Assembly: GCF_008642355.1 (NCBI RefSeq)
Contig: NZ_CP029193.1
Location: 2,008,001-2,072,000, forward strand
Length of the DNA: 64,000 nucleotides
Direction of reading: 5' to 3'
Source: Streptomyces venezuelae
GTDB lineage: Bacteria > Actinomycetota > Actinomycetes > Streptomycetales > Streptomycetaceae
Of this stretch, positions 38,509 through 48,671 are shown in pieces. The notes beneath the pieces were generated by a model. The model saw only the letters and a list, made by a program, of their open reading frames with translations, ran no database searches and was not told the DNA's origin. A program made the translations under genes and the position numbers. Within the stretch, counting starts at the first letter, position 1. Each line of letters begins with the position of its first letter.

Positions 38509-39933
38509 TCAGGCGCTCGTGGAGCCGAGCTCGCGGACGGCGTCCGCGAACGCTTCACCACGCTTGTTGTAGTTGGTGAACATGTCCATCGACGCACAGG
38601 CCGGAGCCATCAGCACGGTGTCCCCCGGCTGGGCGAGTTCCGCCGCCCGGCGTACCGCCTCGGACATCGCCCCAGTGTCGGTCCGGTCGAGGTCGACGAC
38701 CGGGACCTCGGGCGCGTGTCGCGCGAGGGCTTCGCGGATCAGCTCGCGGTCCGCGCCGATGAGGACGGCGCCGCGCAGCCGCTTCGCCGCGTTCTCGACG
38801 AGTCCGTCGAAGGTGGCGCCCTTGGCGAGGCCGCCGGCGATCCAGACGATCGACTCGTACGCCGCCAACGACGCCTCGGCGGCGTGGGTGTTGGTGGCCT
38901 TGGAGTCGTCGACGTACGCCACGCCCTCGACGTCGGCGACGTGTTCGATGCGGTGCGCGTCGGGGCGGAAGGCCCGCAGGCCGTCGCGGACGGCCGTCGC
39001 CTGCACGCCGAAGGCGCGGGCGAGGGCCGCCGCGGCCAGCGCGTTGGCGATGTTGTGCGGCGCGGGCGGCTGGACGTCGGAGATCTCGGCGAGCTCCTGG
39101 GCCTGCTTCTGGCGGTCCGGCACGAAGGCACGGTCGACCAGGATGCCGTCCACGACGCCCAGTTGCGAGGGCGCGGGCGCATTCAGCGTGAAACCGATGG
39201 CGCGGCAGCCCTCTTCGACGTCGGCCTCGCGGACGAGGTCCTCGGTGGCCTTGTCCGAGACGTTGTAGACGCAGGCGACCCTGTTGCCCTCGTAGATCCG
39301 CCCCTTGTCGGCGCTGTACGCCTCCATGGAGCCGTGCCAGTCCAGGTGGTCCGGCGCGAGGTTGAGGACCGCCGCGGAGTGGGCGCGCACCGAGGGCGCC
39401 CAGTGCAGCTGGTACGAGGAGAGCTCGACGGCGAGCACGTCGTACGCGTCGTCGCCCTCCAGGATCACGTCCACGATCGGGGTGCCGATGTTGCCGACGG
39501 CGGCCGTGCGCAGGCCGCCCGCCGTCAGGATCGAGGCGAGCATCTGCGTGGTCGTGGTCTTGCCGTTGGTGCCCGTGACGGCGAGCCAGGGTGCCGCGTC
39601 GGGGCCGCGCAGGCGCCAGGCGATCTCGACGTCGCCGACGACGTCCACGCCCGCGTCCGCGGCCGCCGCGAAGAGCGGTGAGGAGGGCTTCCAGCCGGGC
39701 GAGGTGACCACGAGGTCGGTGCCCTCGGGAAGCGTCTGCGCGTCTCCCAGACATACGGAGATGCCCTCGCCCTCCAGGGAGGCGGCACGCTCCTGGTGCG
39801 CCTCTCCGGAGCCGCCGTCCACGACGGTGACCGTCGCGCCGAGGCCGGCCAGGGCGCGGGCGGCACTGATGCCGCTCACGCCGAGACCGGCGACGGTGAT
39901 GTTCTTGCCCTGCCACTCGGACACAGTGGTCAC
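38509..39933 (-). CDS. murD: UDP-MurNAc-L-Ala:D-Glu ligase
   Basis: 474 residues. The N-terminal nucleotide-sugar domain opens with [17 protein letters not shown]. The ATP loop is [12 protein letters not shown] (about 115), followed by [14 protein letters not shown] and [12 protein letters not shown]; the C-terminal ligase domain has [12 protein letters not shown]. It adds D-Glu to the peptide precursor. GTG at 39933 overlaps the mraY stop by four bases, the pattern used across this cluster; ATG at 39947 is also in frame and would overlap by 18 bp. Confidence 0.96.
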   Translation of the reverse strand: MTTVSEWQGKNITVAGLGVSGISAARALAGLGATVTVVDGGSGEAHQERAASLEGEGISVCLGDAQTLPEGTDLVVTSPGWKPSSPLFAAAADAGVDVVGDVEIAWRLRGPDAAPWLAVTGTNGKTTTTQMLASILTAGGLRTAAVGNIGTPIVDVILEGDDAYDVLAVELSSYQLHWAPSVRAHSAAVLNLAPDHLDWHGSMEAYSADKGRIYEGNRVACVYNVSDKATEDLVREADVEEGCRAIGFTLNAPAPSQLGVVDGILVDRAFVPDRQKQAQELAEISDVQPPAPHNIANALAAAALARAFGVQATAVRDGLRAFRPDAHRIEHVADVEGVAYVDDSKATNTHAAEASLAAYESIVWIAGGLAKGATFDGLVENAAKRLRGAVLIGADRELIREALARHAPEVPVVDLDRTDTGAMSEAVRRAAELAQPGDTVLMAPACASMDMFTNYNKRGEAFADAVRELGSTSA

Positions 39934-41000
39934 TTTTCGGCTGCCCATCCCGCGTAGAAGAGTCCGAGACCGACGATCACGCACATGCCCTGGATGATCC
40001 AGAAGCGGACCACCACAAGGACTTCGGACCACCCCTTGAGTTCGAAGTGGTGCTGGAGCGGTGCCATGCGGAAGACGCGCTTGCCGGTCAGCTTGAACGA
40101 GCCGACCTGGATGACGACCGACATGGTGATCATCACGAAGAGACCGCCGAGGAGCGCGAGGAGCAGCTCCGTGCGGGAGCAGATCGCGAGGCCGGCGAGC
40201 GCGCCGCCGAGGGCCAGCGAGCCGGTGTCGCCCATGAAGATCTTGGCGGGCGAGGTGTTCCACCACAGGAAGCCGAAGCAGGCGCCCATGAGCGCGGAGG
40301 CGACCACCGCGAGGTCGAGCGGGTCTCGCACCTCGAAGCACGCCTGGGGGTTGGTCAGGGTGACCGCGTTGGCGCACGACTCCTGGTACTGCCAGACGCC
40401 GATGAACGTGTAGGCGCCGAAGACCATCACGGAGGCGCCGGTGGCGAGGCCGTCCAGACCGTCGGTGAGGTTCACGCCGTTCGACATCGCGAGGATCATG
40501 AACAGCGCCCAGACCACGAACAGGACCGGCCCGATCGACCAGCCGAAGTCCGTGACGAACGACAGCTTGGTGGAGGCCGGGGTCTGGTTGCGGTTGTCCG
40601 GCCAGTTCAGCGCGAGCACGGCGAAGCCGATGCCGACGATCAGCTGACCGGCCATCTTCGCCTTGGCGCGCAGACCGAGCGAACGCTGCTTGACGATCTT
40701 GATGTAGTCGTCGAGGAAGCCGACGAGGCCCATGCCCGCCATCAGGAAGAGCACCAGGAGGCCGGAGAGCGTCGTCTCCGTGCCGGTGATGACCTTCGTG
40801 AGGAAGTACGCGATGAGCGTGGCCAGGATGAAGGCGATACCACCCATGGTCGGCGTACCGCGCTTGCTGTGGTGCTCGCGCGGGCCGTCGTCCCGGATGA
40901 ACTGGCCGTAGCCCTTGCGGGCCAGGAGTTTGATCAGCAGCGGGGTACCGACCAGGGTCAGGAAGAGCCCGATCACGCCCGCGAAGAGGATCTGCCTCAT
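39930..41000 (-). CDS. mraY: Phospho-MurNAc-pentapeptide transferase (lipid I synthase)
   Basis: 356 residues, ten membrane helices. Signatures: KRGTPTMGG near residue 48, the catalytic [11 protein letters not shown] and [12 protein letters not shown], and [21 protein letters not shown] at the end. It transfers phospho-MurNAc-pentapeptide to undecaprenyl phosphate. The ATG overlaps the murF stop by four bases. Confidence 0.98.
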   Translation of the reverse strand: MRQILFAGVIGLFLTLVGTPLLIKLLARKGYGQFIRDDGPREHHSKRGTPTMGGIAFILATLIAYFLTKVITGTETTLSGLLVLFLMAGMGLVGFLDDYIKIVKQRSLGLRAKAKMAGQLIVGIGFAVLALNWPDNRNQTPASTKLSFVTDFGWSIGPVLFVVWALFMILAMSNGVNLTDGLDGLATGASVMVFGAYTFIGVWQYQESCANAVTLTNPQACFEVRDPLDLAVVASALMGACFGFLWWNTSPAKIFMGDTGSLALGGALAGLAICSRTELLLALLGGLFVMITMSVVIQVGSFKLTGKRVFRMAPLQHHFELKGWSEVLVVVRFWIIQGMCVIVGLGLFYAGWAAEK

Positions 41001-42412
41001 CGGCCGGAGACCTGCCCCTCAGAAGACACCGCGGCGTCGTCGAGCAGCGCCGTGGCGACCTTCTCGAGACCGACCGACCTGGACGCCTTCACCAGCACGA
41101 CGTCACCTGGGCGCAGTTCATTGCGCAGCAGGTCGATCGCCGCCTGTGCGTCGGACACGTGCACCGACTCCTCACCCCACGAACCCTCGTTGTATGCGCC
41201 CAGTTGGAGCCAGGACGCTTCCCTGCCCCCGACTGCCACGAGCTTGCTCACGTTGAGCCGGACGGCAAGGCGTCCGACCGCGTCGTGCTCGGCGAGCCCC
41301 TCGTCCCCGAGCTCGGCCATGTGCCCGAGCACCGCCCACGTACGACGTCCCTTGCCCATGGCCACGAGCGCGCGCAGGGCGGCTCGCATGGACTCGGGGT
41401 TCGCGTTGTAGGCGTCGTTGACGATGGTCACGCCGTCCGGGCGCTCGGTGACCTCCATCCGCCAGCGGGACAGCGTGCCCGCCTCGGAGAGCGCGAGGGC
41501 GATCTCGTCCACGGACATGCCCAGCTCATGGGCGACGGCGGCCGCGGCAAGCGCGTTCGACACGTGGTGCTCACCGTACAGCCGCAAGGTCACGTCGCTG
41601 CACCCGGAGGGTGTGTGCAGCGTAAAAGCGGGCTGTCCGTTCTCTGTGAGCCGGACATTTTCCGCCCGTACGTCGGCGTCGTCGGACTCCCCGAAGAGGA
41701 GGACGCGTGCCTTCGTGCGGGAAGCCATGGCGCGGACGAGCGGGTCGTCGGCGTTGAGGATCGCGGCGCCGTCCGCGGGCAGCGACTCCACCAGCTCACC
41801 CTTCGCGACCGCGATCTGCTCGCGGCCCCCGAACTCGCCGATGTGGGCCGTGCCGACGTTCAGGACGAGCCCGATCTTCGGCGGGGTGAGTCCGGTGAGG
41901 TACCGGATGTGGCCGATTCCGCGCGCTCCCATCTCCAGGATGAGGAAGCGTGTCTCGTCGGTGGCGCTGAGCGCGGTCAGCGGCAGGCCGATCTCGTTGT
42001 TGAACGAGCCCGGCGTGAAGACCGTGGGCGCCTTGCGCTGGAGCACCTGCGCGAGGAGGTCCTTGGAGCTGGTCTTGCCGACCGAGCCCGTCAGCGCCAC
42101 GAGAGTGGCGCCGAGCCGCTCCACGACGTGGCGCGCAAGGGCTCCGAGGGCCGCCTGCACGTCGTCGACGACGACGGCGGGCACACCGACGGGCCGCGAG
42201 GCGAGCACGGCGACCGCGCCCGCGGCGACCACGTCGGCCGCGTAGTCGTGGCCGTCGACGCGCTCGCCGACGAAGGCGACGAAGAGGCTGCCGGGCTCCA
42301 CCTCACGGGAGTCCCGGACGACGGGTCCGGTGACCTGGACGGCCGGATCCGGTATGTCGTACGTCTGCCCGCCGACGACGGTGGCGATCTCGGCGAGGGA
42401 GAGGGCGATCAC
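40997..42412 (-). CDS. murF: UDP-MurNAc-tripeptide:D-Ala-D-Ala ligase
   Basis: 471 residues. ATP loop [18 protein letters not shown] (about 110), [36 protein letters not shown], and [12 protein letters not shown] in the C-terminal domain. It completes the pentapeptide. GTG at 42412 was chosen because the reading then opens with [13 protein letters not shown] as in other MurF proteins; it lies four bases after the murE stop. Confidence 0.97.
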   Translation of the reverse strand: MIALSLAEIATVVGGQTYDIPDPAVQVTGPVVRDSREVEPGSLFVAFVGERVDGHDYAADVVAAGAVAVLASRPVGVPAVVVDDVQAALGALARHVVERLGATLVALTGSVGKTSSKDLLAQVLQRKAPTVFTPGSFNNEIGLPLTALSATDETRFLILEMGARGIGHIRYLTGLTPPKIGLVLNVGTAHIGEFGGREQIAVAKGELVESLPADGAAILNADDPLVRAMASRTKARVLLFGESDDADVRAENVRLTENGQPAFTLHTPSGCSDVTLRLYGEHHVSNALAAAAVAHELGMSVDEIALALSEAGTLSRWRMEVTERPDGVTIVNDAYNANPESMRAALRALVAMGKGRRTWAVLGHMAELGDEGLAEHDAVGRLAVRLNVSKLVAVGGREASWLQLGAYNEGSWGEESVHVSDAQAAIDLLRNELRPGDVVLVKASRSVGLEKVATALLDDAAVSSEGQVSGR

Positions 42413-42416
42413 AACT

Positions 42417-44069
42417 TCATCCCTGGGTTTGCTGGATAGCTTCGCGAAGCACCTGGCGGTCGTCGAAGGGACGCACCACCCCGGCGATGTCCTGTCCCTG
42501 CTCGTGGCCCTTGCCCGCGACCAGGACGGTGTCGCCCGGCTTCGCGCGGACGACGGCGGCGCGGATGGCGGCGGCCCGGTCCTCGAAGACGGCGACGTCG
42601 CCGCGTTCGTGGGCCGGGACGTCGGCGGCGCCTGCGAGCATCGTGGCGAGGATCGCGAGGGGGTCCTCGCCACGGGGGTTGTCCGATGTCAGTACGGCGG
42701 TGTCGGCGAGGCGGGCCGCGGCCGCGCCCATCGGCATCCGCTTGGTCTTGTCGCGGTCGCCGCCGCAGCCGAGCACGATGTGCAGCTTGCCCTCGGTGAC
42801 CTTGCGCAGCGCGCGCAGGACCGATTCGACGGCGTCCGTCTTGTGGGCGTAGTCGACGACGGCGAGGTAGGGCTGGCCCTCGTCGACGCGCTCCAGGCGG
42901 CCGGGGACGCCGGGCACCGCGGCGACGCCGTCGGCGGCCTGCTGCGGGTCGATCCCGGCGACGGCCAGCGAGACGATCGCCGCGAGGGTGTTGGCGACGT
43001 TGAAGGGGCCCGCGAGCGGCGACTTGGCGTCGACGCGCTCACCCTTGGGGCCGACGGCGACGAACGTCGAGTCGAGCGGTCCGACCACGACGTCCTCGGC
43101 GCGCCAGTCGGCGTCGGGGTGGCCCTCGGCGGAGAAGGTGGTGACGGGCACCTCCGACTCCGTGATGAGCCTGCGCCCGTACTCGTCGTCGAAGTTGACC
43201 ACGCCGACGCGGGAGCGGCGCTCGGTGAACAGCTGCGCCTTGGCCTGGAAGTAGTCCTCCATGCCGGAGTGGAACTCCATGTGCTCCGGGCTGAGGTTGT
43301 TGAAAACGGCGACGTCGAAGACGCAGCCGTCCACCCGCCCGAGCACCAGTGCGTGGCTGGAGACCTCCATGGCGACCGCCTCGACGCCGCGTTCGCGCAT
43401 CACCGCGAACAGCGCCTGGAGGTCGGTGGCTTCGGGGGTCGTCCGCTCCGACTTGATGCGCTCGTCGCCGATGCGCATCTCGACCGTGCCGATGAGCCCC
43501 GTCGAGCGCACGCCCTTGAGGCCGCCCTCGATGAGGTACGCGGTCGTGGTCTTGCCGGAGGTGCCGGTGATGCCGATCTGCAGGAGGTCGCGTCCTGGGT
43601 GGCCGTAGATCGTCGCCGCGAGCTCGCCCATGCTGCCGCGCGGGTCGTCGACGACCAGGACCGGCAGGCCGGTGGCGGTCGCGCGCTCGGCGCCCGTCGG
43701 GTCGGTGAGCACCGCGGCGGCGCCGAGGTCGGCGGCCTGCGCGACGAAGTCGGCGCCGTGCATGCGGGCGCCCGGCAGCGCGGCGTAGATGTCGCCGGGG
43801 CGGACGGCGCGCGAGTCGTGCGTGATGCCCGTGATCTGCGCGCTGCCCGGATCGGCGACGCCCAGCCGGCCTGCGAGCTCGGTCAGCGAGGTCGGCGAGA
43901 CCCGGTCCGGCCGCGGCGGTCCCGGATAGGTCACGGGAGCGCCCTTCTGGGTGGTTTGGGACTGATCAGCGTGTGGCACGGCGGTGAGCGTACCGGGCGT
44001 ACCCCTCTCGGAGCGAAGTGAGGGGCGTGCCGGGGGGCGGTTCCCCGGGTCGGGGGTGATCGTTGTCAC
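42417..44069 (-). CDS. murE: UDP-MurNAc-L-Ala-D-Glu:diaminopimelate ligase
   Basis: 550 residues. A disordered, Pro/Thr/Arg-rich N-terminus of about 50 residues precedes the Mur ligase core: ITHDSRAVRPGDIYAAL, ATP loop TGTSGKTTTAYL, FNNLSPEHMEFH, and TSDNPRGEDP. The DNPR motif is the mark of diaminopimelate- rather than lysine-adding enzymes; Streptomyces uses LL-diaminopimelate. The GTG at 44069 has AGGAA seven bases upstream and lies 19 bp after the ftsI stop. In-frame GTGs at 43979 and 43934 would remove the extension, so the start is uncertain. Confidence 0.94.
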   Translation of the reverse strand: MTTITPDPGNRPPARPSLRSERGTPGTLTAVPHADQSQTTQKGAPVTYPGPPRPDRVSPTSLTELAGRLGVADPGSAQITGITHDSRAVRPGDIYAALPGARMHGADFVAQAADLGAAAVLTDPTGAERATATGLPVLVVDDPRGSMGELAATIYGHPGRDLLQIGITGTSGKTTTAYLIEGGLKGVRSTGLIGTVEMRIGDERIKSERTTPEATDLQALFAVMRERGVEAVAMEVSSHALVLGRVDGCVFDVAVFNNLSPEHMEFHSGMEDYFQAKAQLFTERRSRVGVVNFDDEYGRRLITESEVPVTTFSAEGHPDADWRAEDVVVGPLDSTFVAVGPKGERVDAKSPLAGPFNVANTLAAIVSLAVAGIDPQQAADGVAAVPGVPGRLERVDEGQPYLAVVDYAHKTDAVESVLRALRKVTEGKLHIVLGCGGDRDKTKRMPMGAAAARLADTAVLTSDNPRGEDPLAILATMLAGAADVPAHERGDVAVFEDRAAAIRAAVVRAKPGDTVLVAGKGHEQGQDIAGVVRPFDDRQVLREAIQQTQG

Positions 44070-44088
44070 GGGTGGTTCCTGGTCGGTC

Positions 44089-46062
44089 TCAGGGCTTGAA
44101 GGTCACCGGCAGACGGGCCGGGCCGCTTCCAGTGGGCGGGACTTGGAGTGTCTTGAGGGCGAACGCCATGACTTCCTTGTAGATGGGGCCGCAGATCTGG
44201 CCGCCGAAGTAGCTGCCCTTGGTGGCGTTCTGGATCGCGCAGTAGACCGTGACGCGCGGCTTGTCGGCGGGCGCGAAGCCGGCGAACGACGACGTGTAGC
44301 CCTTGTAGCGGCCGGTCTCGGGATCGACCCGGTTGGCCGTACCGGTCTTGCCCGCGACGCGGTAGCCGGGGATGCGCGCCTTGGTGCCGGTGCCCTCCTC
44401 GTCGTCGACGACGGACTCCAGCATCTGCGCCACGGTCTTCGCGGTCTTCTCGCTGACGACCCGGTTCTTCTTCGGCCTGGGCGCCGGCGTGAAGCGGCCG
44501 TCCGGGCCCTTCGTGCCGCGCACCAGGGTGGGCTCGATGCGTACGCCTCCGTTGGCGATGGTCGAGTAGACGGAGGCGGCCTGCATGGCGTTGAGGGAGA
44601 AGCCCTGGCCGAAGGGGATCGTGAACTGCTGCGAGGTGGACCATTTGGACGGGTGCGCGAGGATGCCGGACGTCTCGCCGGGGAAGCCGAGCCCGGATTC
44701 CTTACCGAGGCCGAACTCGCGCAGGTACTTGTACAGGACCTTGTTGACGTCCTTCTGCGTCTTGCCCAGTTCCCCGGTGGCGAGGATCGTGCCGATGTTG
44801 GACGACTTGGCGAGGACGCCGTTGAGCGTCAGGTGCCAGGTGGGGTGGTCGATGTCGTCCTGGAAGAGCCGGTCGCCGCGGTGGAGGCGGTTGGGCACCG
44901 TCACGCGCGTACCGGGCGTCGCCGCCTCCTCCTCCAGGACGGCGGCCATCGACATGACCTTGGCGGTGGAGCCGGGCTCGTACGCGTCCTGGAGGGCGGC
45001 GTTGCCGAGGGCCGCGCCGTTGGCCTGGGAGAGGTCGTTCGGGTCGAAGCCGGGGGCGTTGGCCATGGCCAGGACCTCGCCGGTCCTGGTGTCCTGCACT
45101 ATCACGTAGCCGCGGTCCGCCTTGGACTTCTTGACCTGCTCGCTGATCGCGTTCTGCGCGGCCCACTGGATGTCGCGGTCGATGGTGAGCTCGACGTCGG
45201 AGCCGGGCACGGCCGGCGTCTCCGTGGAGCCCGCGGTCGGCACCTGGCGTCCGCCGGACTGGGCGTAGCGGACCTTGCCGTCCTCGCCCGCCAGCTGCTT
45301 GTCGAGCTGCGCCTCCAGGCCGCCCGCGCCCTTGCCGTCGGAGTTGACCCAGCCCAGTATCCCGGCGCCGAGCTCGTCGTTCGGGTAGACCCGTTTGCTG
45401 CTCGGGTCGGCGAGGACACCGGCGAGCACGTTCGGGGAGGACGGGTCGGTGCCCGCCCGCTCGGCGAGCGCGCCGCGCAGGTCCTTGATCTGCTTCCACA
45501 CCTGGGGGGTCTGGCGGCGGGCGAGCAGGACGTAGCGGGTGTCGGGGGTCTTGAGCTTCTTGGTGAGCTCGGCGGTGTCCTTGCCGAGGATGGGGGCCAG
45601 GAGCGCGGCGGCCTGTTCGGGCGCGTCCTTGGTCTTGGCCTCCTTCGGCGTGAAGAGCGTGGGGTCCGCCGTGATGTCGTACGCGTCGACGCTGGCGGCC
45701 AGCTCGACGCCGCCGCGGTCGGTGATGCGTCCGCGCTCGGCGGCGAGGGTGTGGGTGAAGTAGCGGTTCTTCTCGGCCTTGGCCGCGTACGCGCTCGCGT
45801 CGACGGCCTGCACCTGCAGCAGCCGCACGACGAAGGCCAGCATCACCAGGGTGAGTCCGAGGCTGACCATGCGCAGCCGTGGCCTGGGGCTGCCCAGGCG
45901 GATGGTGCGGGCCTTGGTCTTTCCCTTGGCGGCGGGGCGACGGGCGGCGGGGCGGCCGCCCTGGGCAGGTCGGCGGGGCGCGCCGGGCCGTGCGGGCCTG
46001 ACGGGCCTCGCGGGTCCTGGCACCCGGCGCCGCGGGGGTTCCCTGTCGGACACTTGCGTCAC
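44089..46062 (-). CDS. ftsI: Septal transpeptidase FtsI (class B penicillin-binding protein)
   Basis: 657 residues. A long cytoplasmic Pro/Arg-rich start (1 to about 60) is followed by one membrane helix (about 65-85), a PBP dimer domain, and the penicillin-binding transpeptidase domain. Its active-site motifs are YEPGSTAKVMSM (Ser-x-x-Lys), KSSNIGT (Ser-x-Asn) and VAGKTGTANR (Lys-Thr-Gly). It cross-links septal peptidoglycan with FtsW. The GTG start overlaps the ftsL stop by four bases. Confidence 0.97.
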   Translation of the reverse strand: MTQVSDREPPRRRVPGPARPVRPARPGAPRRPAQGGRPAARRPAAKGKTKARTIRLGSPRPRLRMVSLGLTLVMLAFVVRLLQVQAVDASAYAAKAEKNRYFTHTLAAERGRITDRGGVELAASVDAYDITADPTLFTPKEAKTKDAPEQAAALLAPILGKDTAELTKKLKTPDTRYVLLARRQTPQVWKQIKDLRGALAERAGTDPSSPNVLAGVLADPSSKRVYPNDELGAGILGWVNSDGKGAGGLEAQLDKQLAGEDGKVRYAQSGGRQVPTAGSTETPAVPGSDVELTIDRDIQWAAQNAISEQVKKSKADRGYVIVQDTRTGEVLAMANAPGFDPNDLSQANGAALGNAALQDAYEPGSTAKVMSMAAVLEEEAATPGTRVTVPNRLHRGDRLFQDDIDHPTWHLTLNGVLAKSSNIGTILATGELGKTQKDVNKVLYKYLREFGLGKESGLGFPGETSGILAHPSKWSTSQQFTIPFGQGFSLNAMQAASVYSTIANGGVRIEPTLVRGTKGPDGRFTPAPRPKKNRVVSEKTAKTVAQMLESVVDDEEGTGTKARIPGYRVAGKTGTANRVDPETGRYKGYTSSFAGFAPADKPRVTVYCAIQNATKGSYFGGQICGPIYKEVMAFALKTLQVPPTGSGPARLPVTFKP

Positions 46063-46634
46063 CTGCCGGGGGTCGTCGTGGGCCGGGGGGTCGTGGGGGC
46101 CTGGGCAGCGGGCGTTTCGGCGGGCTGCGCGGGCGGCGGTGTGGCGGGGGCCGGTGCGGCCGGGTCCGGGGTCGCGGGGGACGCCGGCGGTGTGACCGGG
46201 ACGGAGACGGAGGCGGCGGGGGACGCGACCTCCTGCGGGCGGGGCGCGGGGTACGACAGCGAGGAGGGGCGGGCCGCGGTGCCGGGGACGCCGCGGACGG
46301 TGCCGTCGGGGTTCAGGAAGGCAGGGTCGCCGCCGGGGACCATGCCGAGCTCCTGGGCGCGGCGCTGCAGCGCGTCGGGGGCGGCGTAGCCGTCGACCTC
46401 GCGCTGGAGCTCCTGTTCCTCCTCGGTGAGGTCCTTGGTCTCCTTCTTCAGCTCGCTCAGCTGGAACGAGCCTTCGTTGAGGGAGGAGTTCAGGATGAGC
46501 AGCCCGATCAGGCCGCCGCCGAGGAGCAGGACGACGAGGAGCACGAAGGGGGTCCGTGCTGCCTGGCTCGGGCCCTGGGGCAGCAGCCGCGCGAGGCGGG
46601 CGGCCCTCCCCCGCAGCTCGGGCTTCTTGCTCAT
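46059..46634 (-). CDS. ftsL: Divisome protein FtsL with Pro/Ala-rich tail
   Basis: 191 residues: a basic cytoplasmic start, one membrane helix (about 28-48), a short leucine-zipper-like coiled coil (FQLSELKKETKDLTEEEQELQREVDGY, about 57-83), then about 90 Pro/Ala/Thr-rich residues outside the cell. The position between rsmH and ftsI identifies it as FtsL rather than sequence identity. The tail is longer than in most bacteria and may span or touch the wall. Confidence 0.88.
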   Translation of the reverse strand: MSKKPELRGRAARLARLLPQGPSQAARTPFVLLVVLLLGGGLIGLLILNSSLNEGSFQLSELKKETKDLTEEEQELQREVDGYAAPDALQRRAQELGMVPGGDPAFLNPDGTVRGVPGTAARPSSLSYPAPRPQEVASPAASVSVPVTPPASPATPDPAAPAPATPPPAQPAETPAAQAPTTPRPTTTPGR

Positions 46635-46682
46635 GGAGCCTCCTCGCGGCCTGGGATCAGCGGGTTCTGCGCGGGGCAGCGG

Positions 46683-47642
46683 CTATCCGACGTCCTCGCG
46701 GATGCGCTGGGCGCCCCGCAGCCGGGCCGGTGCCGCCCTGCGGTTCTCGGCGACCTCTTCCTCGGTGGGGAGTTCGGCACCTCGGGTCAGGAGCTTGAGC
46801 CGCGGCTGGTAGCGCTCGGGGACGACGGGCAGGCCGGGCGGCGCGGTCGTCGCGGCCCCGGCCGCGAACACCTGCTTGACGAGGCGGTCCTCCAGCGAGT
46901 GGTACGAGAGGACGGCGATCCGGCCGCCGACGGCGAGCGACTTCACGGCCGCGGGGACGGCCCTCTCCAGGACGCTCAGCTCGCCGTTGACCTCGATGCG
47001 CAGGGCCTGGAAGGTGCGCTTGGCGGGGTTGCCGCCGGTGCGCTTGGCGGCCTGCGGCAGGGAGTCGCGGATGAGCTCGACGAGCCGTGCGCTGTTGCTG
47101 AACGGCTCCTTCTCGCGCTCGCGCACGACGGCGCTCACGATGCGCTTGGCCTGCTTCTCCTCGCCGTACGCGCGCAGGATCCGCACCAGTTCGCCCGGCG
47201 GGTAGGTGTTGAGGACCTCGGCCGCGCTGACGCCTGTCGTCTGGTCCATGCGCATGTCGAGCGGGGCGTCCTGGGCGTACGCGAAGCCGCGGTCCGCCTC
47301 GTCGAGCTGCATGGAGGAGACGCCGAGGTCGAAGAGGACGCCCTGGACGCGCGGGATGTCGAGGCGGTCGAGCACGTCGGGGAGTTCGTCGTAGACCGCG
47401 TGGACCAGGGTGGCCCGGTCGCCGTAGGGGGCGAGGCGTTCGCCGGAGAGGCGCAGCGCCTCCTTGTCGCGGTCCAGGGCGACGAGGCGGACCGAGGGGA
47501 AGGTGGCGAGGAGGGCCTCGCTGTGGCCGCCGAGGCCCAGGGTGCAGTCGACGACGACGGCGCCCGGCTCGGCGAGCGCGGGGGCCAGCATGTCCAGGCA
47601 CCGCTGAAGCATCACCGGGACGTGTCGGCTGTTGTCGCTCAA
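46683..47642 (-). CDS. rsmH: 16S rRNA (cytosine1402-N4)-methyltransferase RsmH (MraW)
   Basis: 319 residues. The opening [13 protein letters not shown] and [16 protein letters not shown] form the SAM-binding start, followed by [32 protein letters not shown] and [16 protein letters not shown]. It modifies C1402 in the ribosomal P-site. The start is TTG at 47642: an in-frame TGA lies 12 bases before it, GAGAGGG precedes it, and the next start codons (GTG, ATG at residues 10-11) would cut into the conserved HVPVML. It is the first gene of the dcw block. Confidence 0.95.
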   Translation of the reverse strand: MSDNSRHVPVMLQRCLDMLAPALAEPGAVVVDCTLGLGGHSEALLATFPSVRLVALDRDKEALRLSGERLAPYGDRATLVHAVYDELPDVLDRLDIPRVQGVLFDLGVSSMQLDEADRGFAYAQDAPLDMRMDQTTGVSAAEVLNTYPPGELVRILRAYGEEKQAKRIVSAVVREREKEPFSNSARLVELIRDSLPQAAKRTGGNPAKRTFQALRIEVNGELSVLERAVPAAVKSLAVGGRIAVLSYHSLEDRLVKQVFAAGAATTAPPGLPVVPERYQPRLKLLTRGAELPTEEEVAENRRAAPARLRGAQRIREDVG

Positions 47643-47738
47643 GGGGCCCTCTCAGGTCCGGCGCGGCGTGCGTACGCACCGCCGGGTCCCCACCCGCTCC
47701 GTGAAGGGGAATGGACTGCTGGCGCCGGGGAAGTGGCG

Positions 47739-47843
47739 TCAGCCGACCGGGAGCGGGAGGAGGCCGAGCCGTACGTACGCGCCGCGCACGTGGGGGGATT
47801 CAGGGAATCCCCGGGATGTGCGGTCCAGCAGGGAGCAGGTCAC
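47739..47843 (-). CDS. Possible 34-residue leader ORF in the rsmH 5-prime region
   Basis: GTG to TGA, 34 codons, beginning about 11 bases after the predicted transcription start. GGGAG lies just two bases before the GTG, so ribosome binding would be poor unless the message is read almost leaderless. It contains the hairpin at 47794-47812. It resembles no protein I know. It may be a regulatory leader or chance. Confidence 0.3.
   Translation of the reverse strand: MTCSLLDRTSRGFPESPHVRGAYVRLGLLPLPVG
47794..47812 (-). repeat. Hairpin in the rsmH (dcw) leader
   Basis: GGGGATTC (47794-47801) and GAATCCCC (47805-47812) form a perfect 8-bp stem with a three-base loop about 45-60 nt into the predicted transcript. 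No T tract follows, so a regulatory stem or operator is more likely than a terminator. Confidence 0.55.
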
Positions 47844-47860
47844 GTCTCCCGCTTCGCGTC

Positions 47861-47888
47861 ACTTTAGTCCACCGTGTCTCCCGGTCAA
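47861..47888 (-). promoter_or_regulatory. Candidate dcw promoter upstream of rsmH
   Basis: On the minus strand TTGACC (47888-47883) and TAAAGT (47866-47861) are separated by 16 bases. This gives a predicted start near 47854 and a leader of about 210 nt to rsmH. A GACAC lies inside the spacer at 47878-47874. Confidence 0.6.
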
Positions 47889-48062
47889 TCAACCGGCCTG
47901 CGCGTCGCGGCGGGGTCCCGGACGGGGTCGGACGGCGGCCGGATCACCCGTTCAGCCGCACGGGCGGACGCCCTGTGGGTTAGCTCACAACAAAGGTCTT
48001 TGACGTTCTTTGTCCCTCCTCACAGCGGGCCCGGACGATCAACGCGCATTAACGTCATAGCC
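47889..48062. other. Divergent spacer between the dcw promoter and the carbonic anhydrase gene
   Basis: No gene was found. TTGACG at 48000-48005 resembles a -35 box but has no matching -10 at standard spacing. TAACGT at 48050-48055 lies seven bases before the carbonic anhydrase ATG and could be the -10 of a leaderless message. Confidence 0.4.
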
Positions 48063-48617
48063 ATGTCGACTTCCGCAGCCTCCCCGGACCGCACGCCCGA
48101 CACGACCGGCGCCATAGGCGCCGGAGGCGTCACGGACCGCCTCGTAGAAGCCAACGAAAAGTACGCCGCCCAGTTCACCGACCCCGGCATGGATGCCCGC
48201 CCCGTCCTGCGGGTCGCCGTCGTCGCGTGCATGGACGCCCGCCTCGACCTGCACGGCGCCCTCGGTCTCGAGCTCGGTGACTGTCACACCATCCGCAACG
48301 CGGGCGGTGTGGTCACCGACGACGTCATCCGCTCCCTGACCATCAGCCAGCGCGCGCTCGGCACCCGCAGCGTCGTGCTGATCCACCACACCACCTGCGG
48401 CCTGGAGTCCCTCACCGAGGAGTTCCGGCACGACCTGGAGATGGAGGTCGGACAGCGCCCGTCCTGGGCGGTGGAGGCCTTCCGTGACGTGGACCAGGAC
48501 GTGCGGCAGTCGATGGAGCGCGTGCGGACCTCGCCGTTCCTGCTGCACACCGAGGACGTCCGGGGTTTTGTGTTCGACGTGAAGACGGGTCTGCTGCGGG
48601 AGGTCGACCCCGCGTGA
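48063..48617 (+). CDS. Beta-class carbonic anhydrase
   Basis: 184 residues. Zinc ligands typical of beta-carbonic anhydrases are visible: Cys56 with the Asp-Arg dyad in ACMDARLD (Asp58, Arg60), and His109/Cys112 in LIHHTTCG. IRNAGGVVTDDVIRSL is also conserved. It interconverts CO2 and bicarbonate. No ribosome site is visible before the ATG. It stands alone, divergent from the dcw cluster. Confidence 0.93.
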   Translation: MSTSAASPDRTPDTTGAIGAGGVTDRLVEANEKYAAQFTDPGMDARPVLRVAVVACMDARLDLHGALGLELGDCHTIRNAGGVVTDDVIRSLTISQRALGTRSVVLIHHTTCGLESLTEEFRHDLEMEVGQRPSWAVEAFRDVDQDVRQSMERVRTSPFLLHTEDVRGFVFDVKTGLLREVDPA

Positions 48618-48671
48618 CCGACAAGGGGCGTGACTGACAAAGGGCCGCAAGGTCCTGCAAATCGCCGCCAG

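Noticed and set aside
43984..46389. Long plus-strand open frame opposite ftsI and murE
   Set aside because: Antisense shadow caused by GC-rich third positions; the real genes carry all catalytic motifs.
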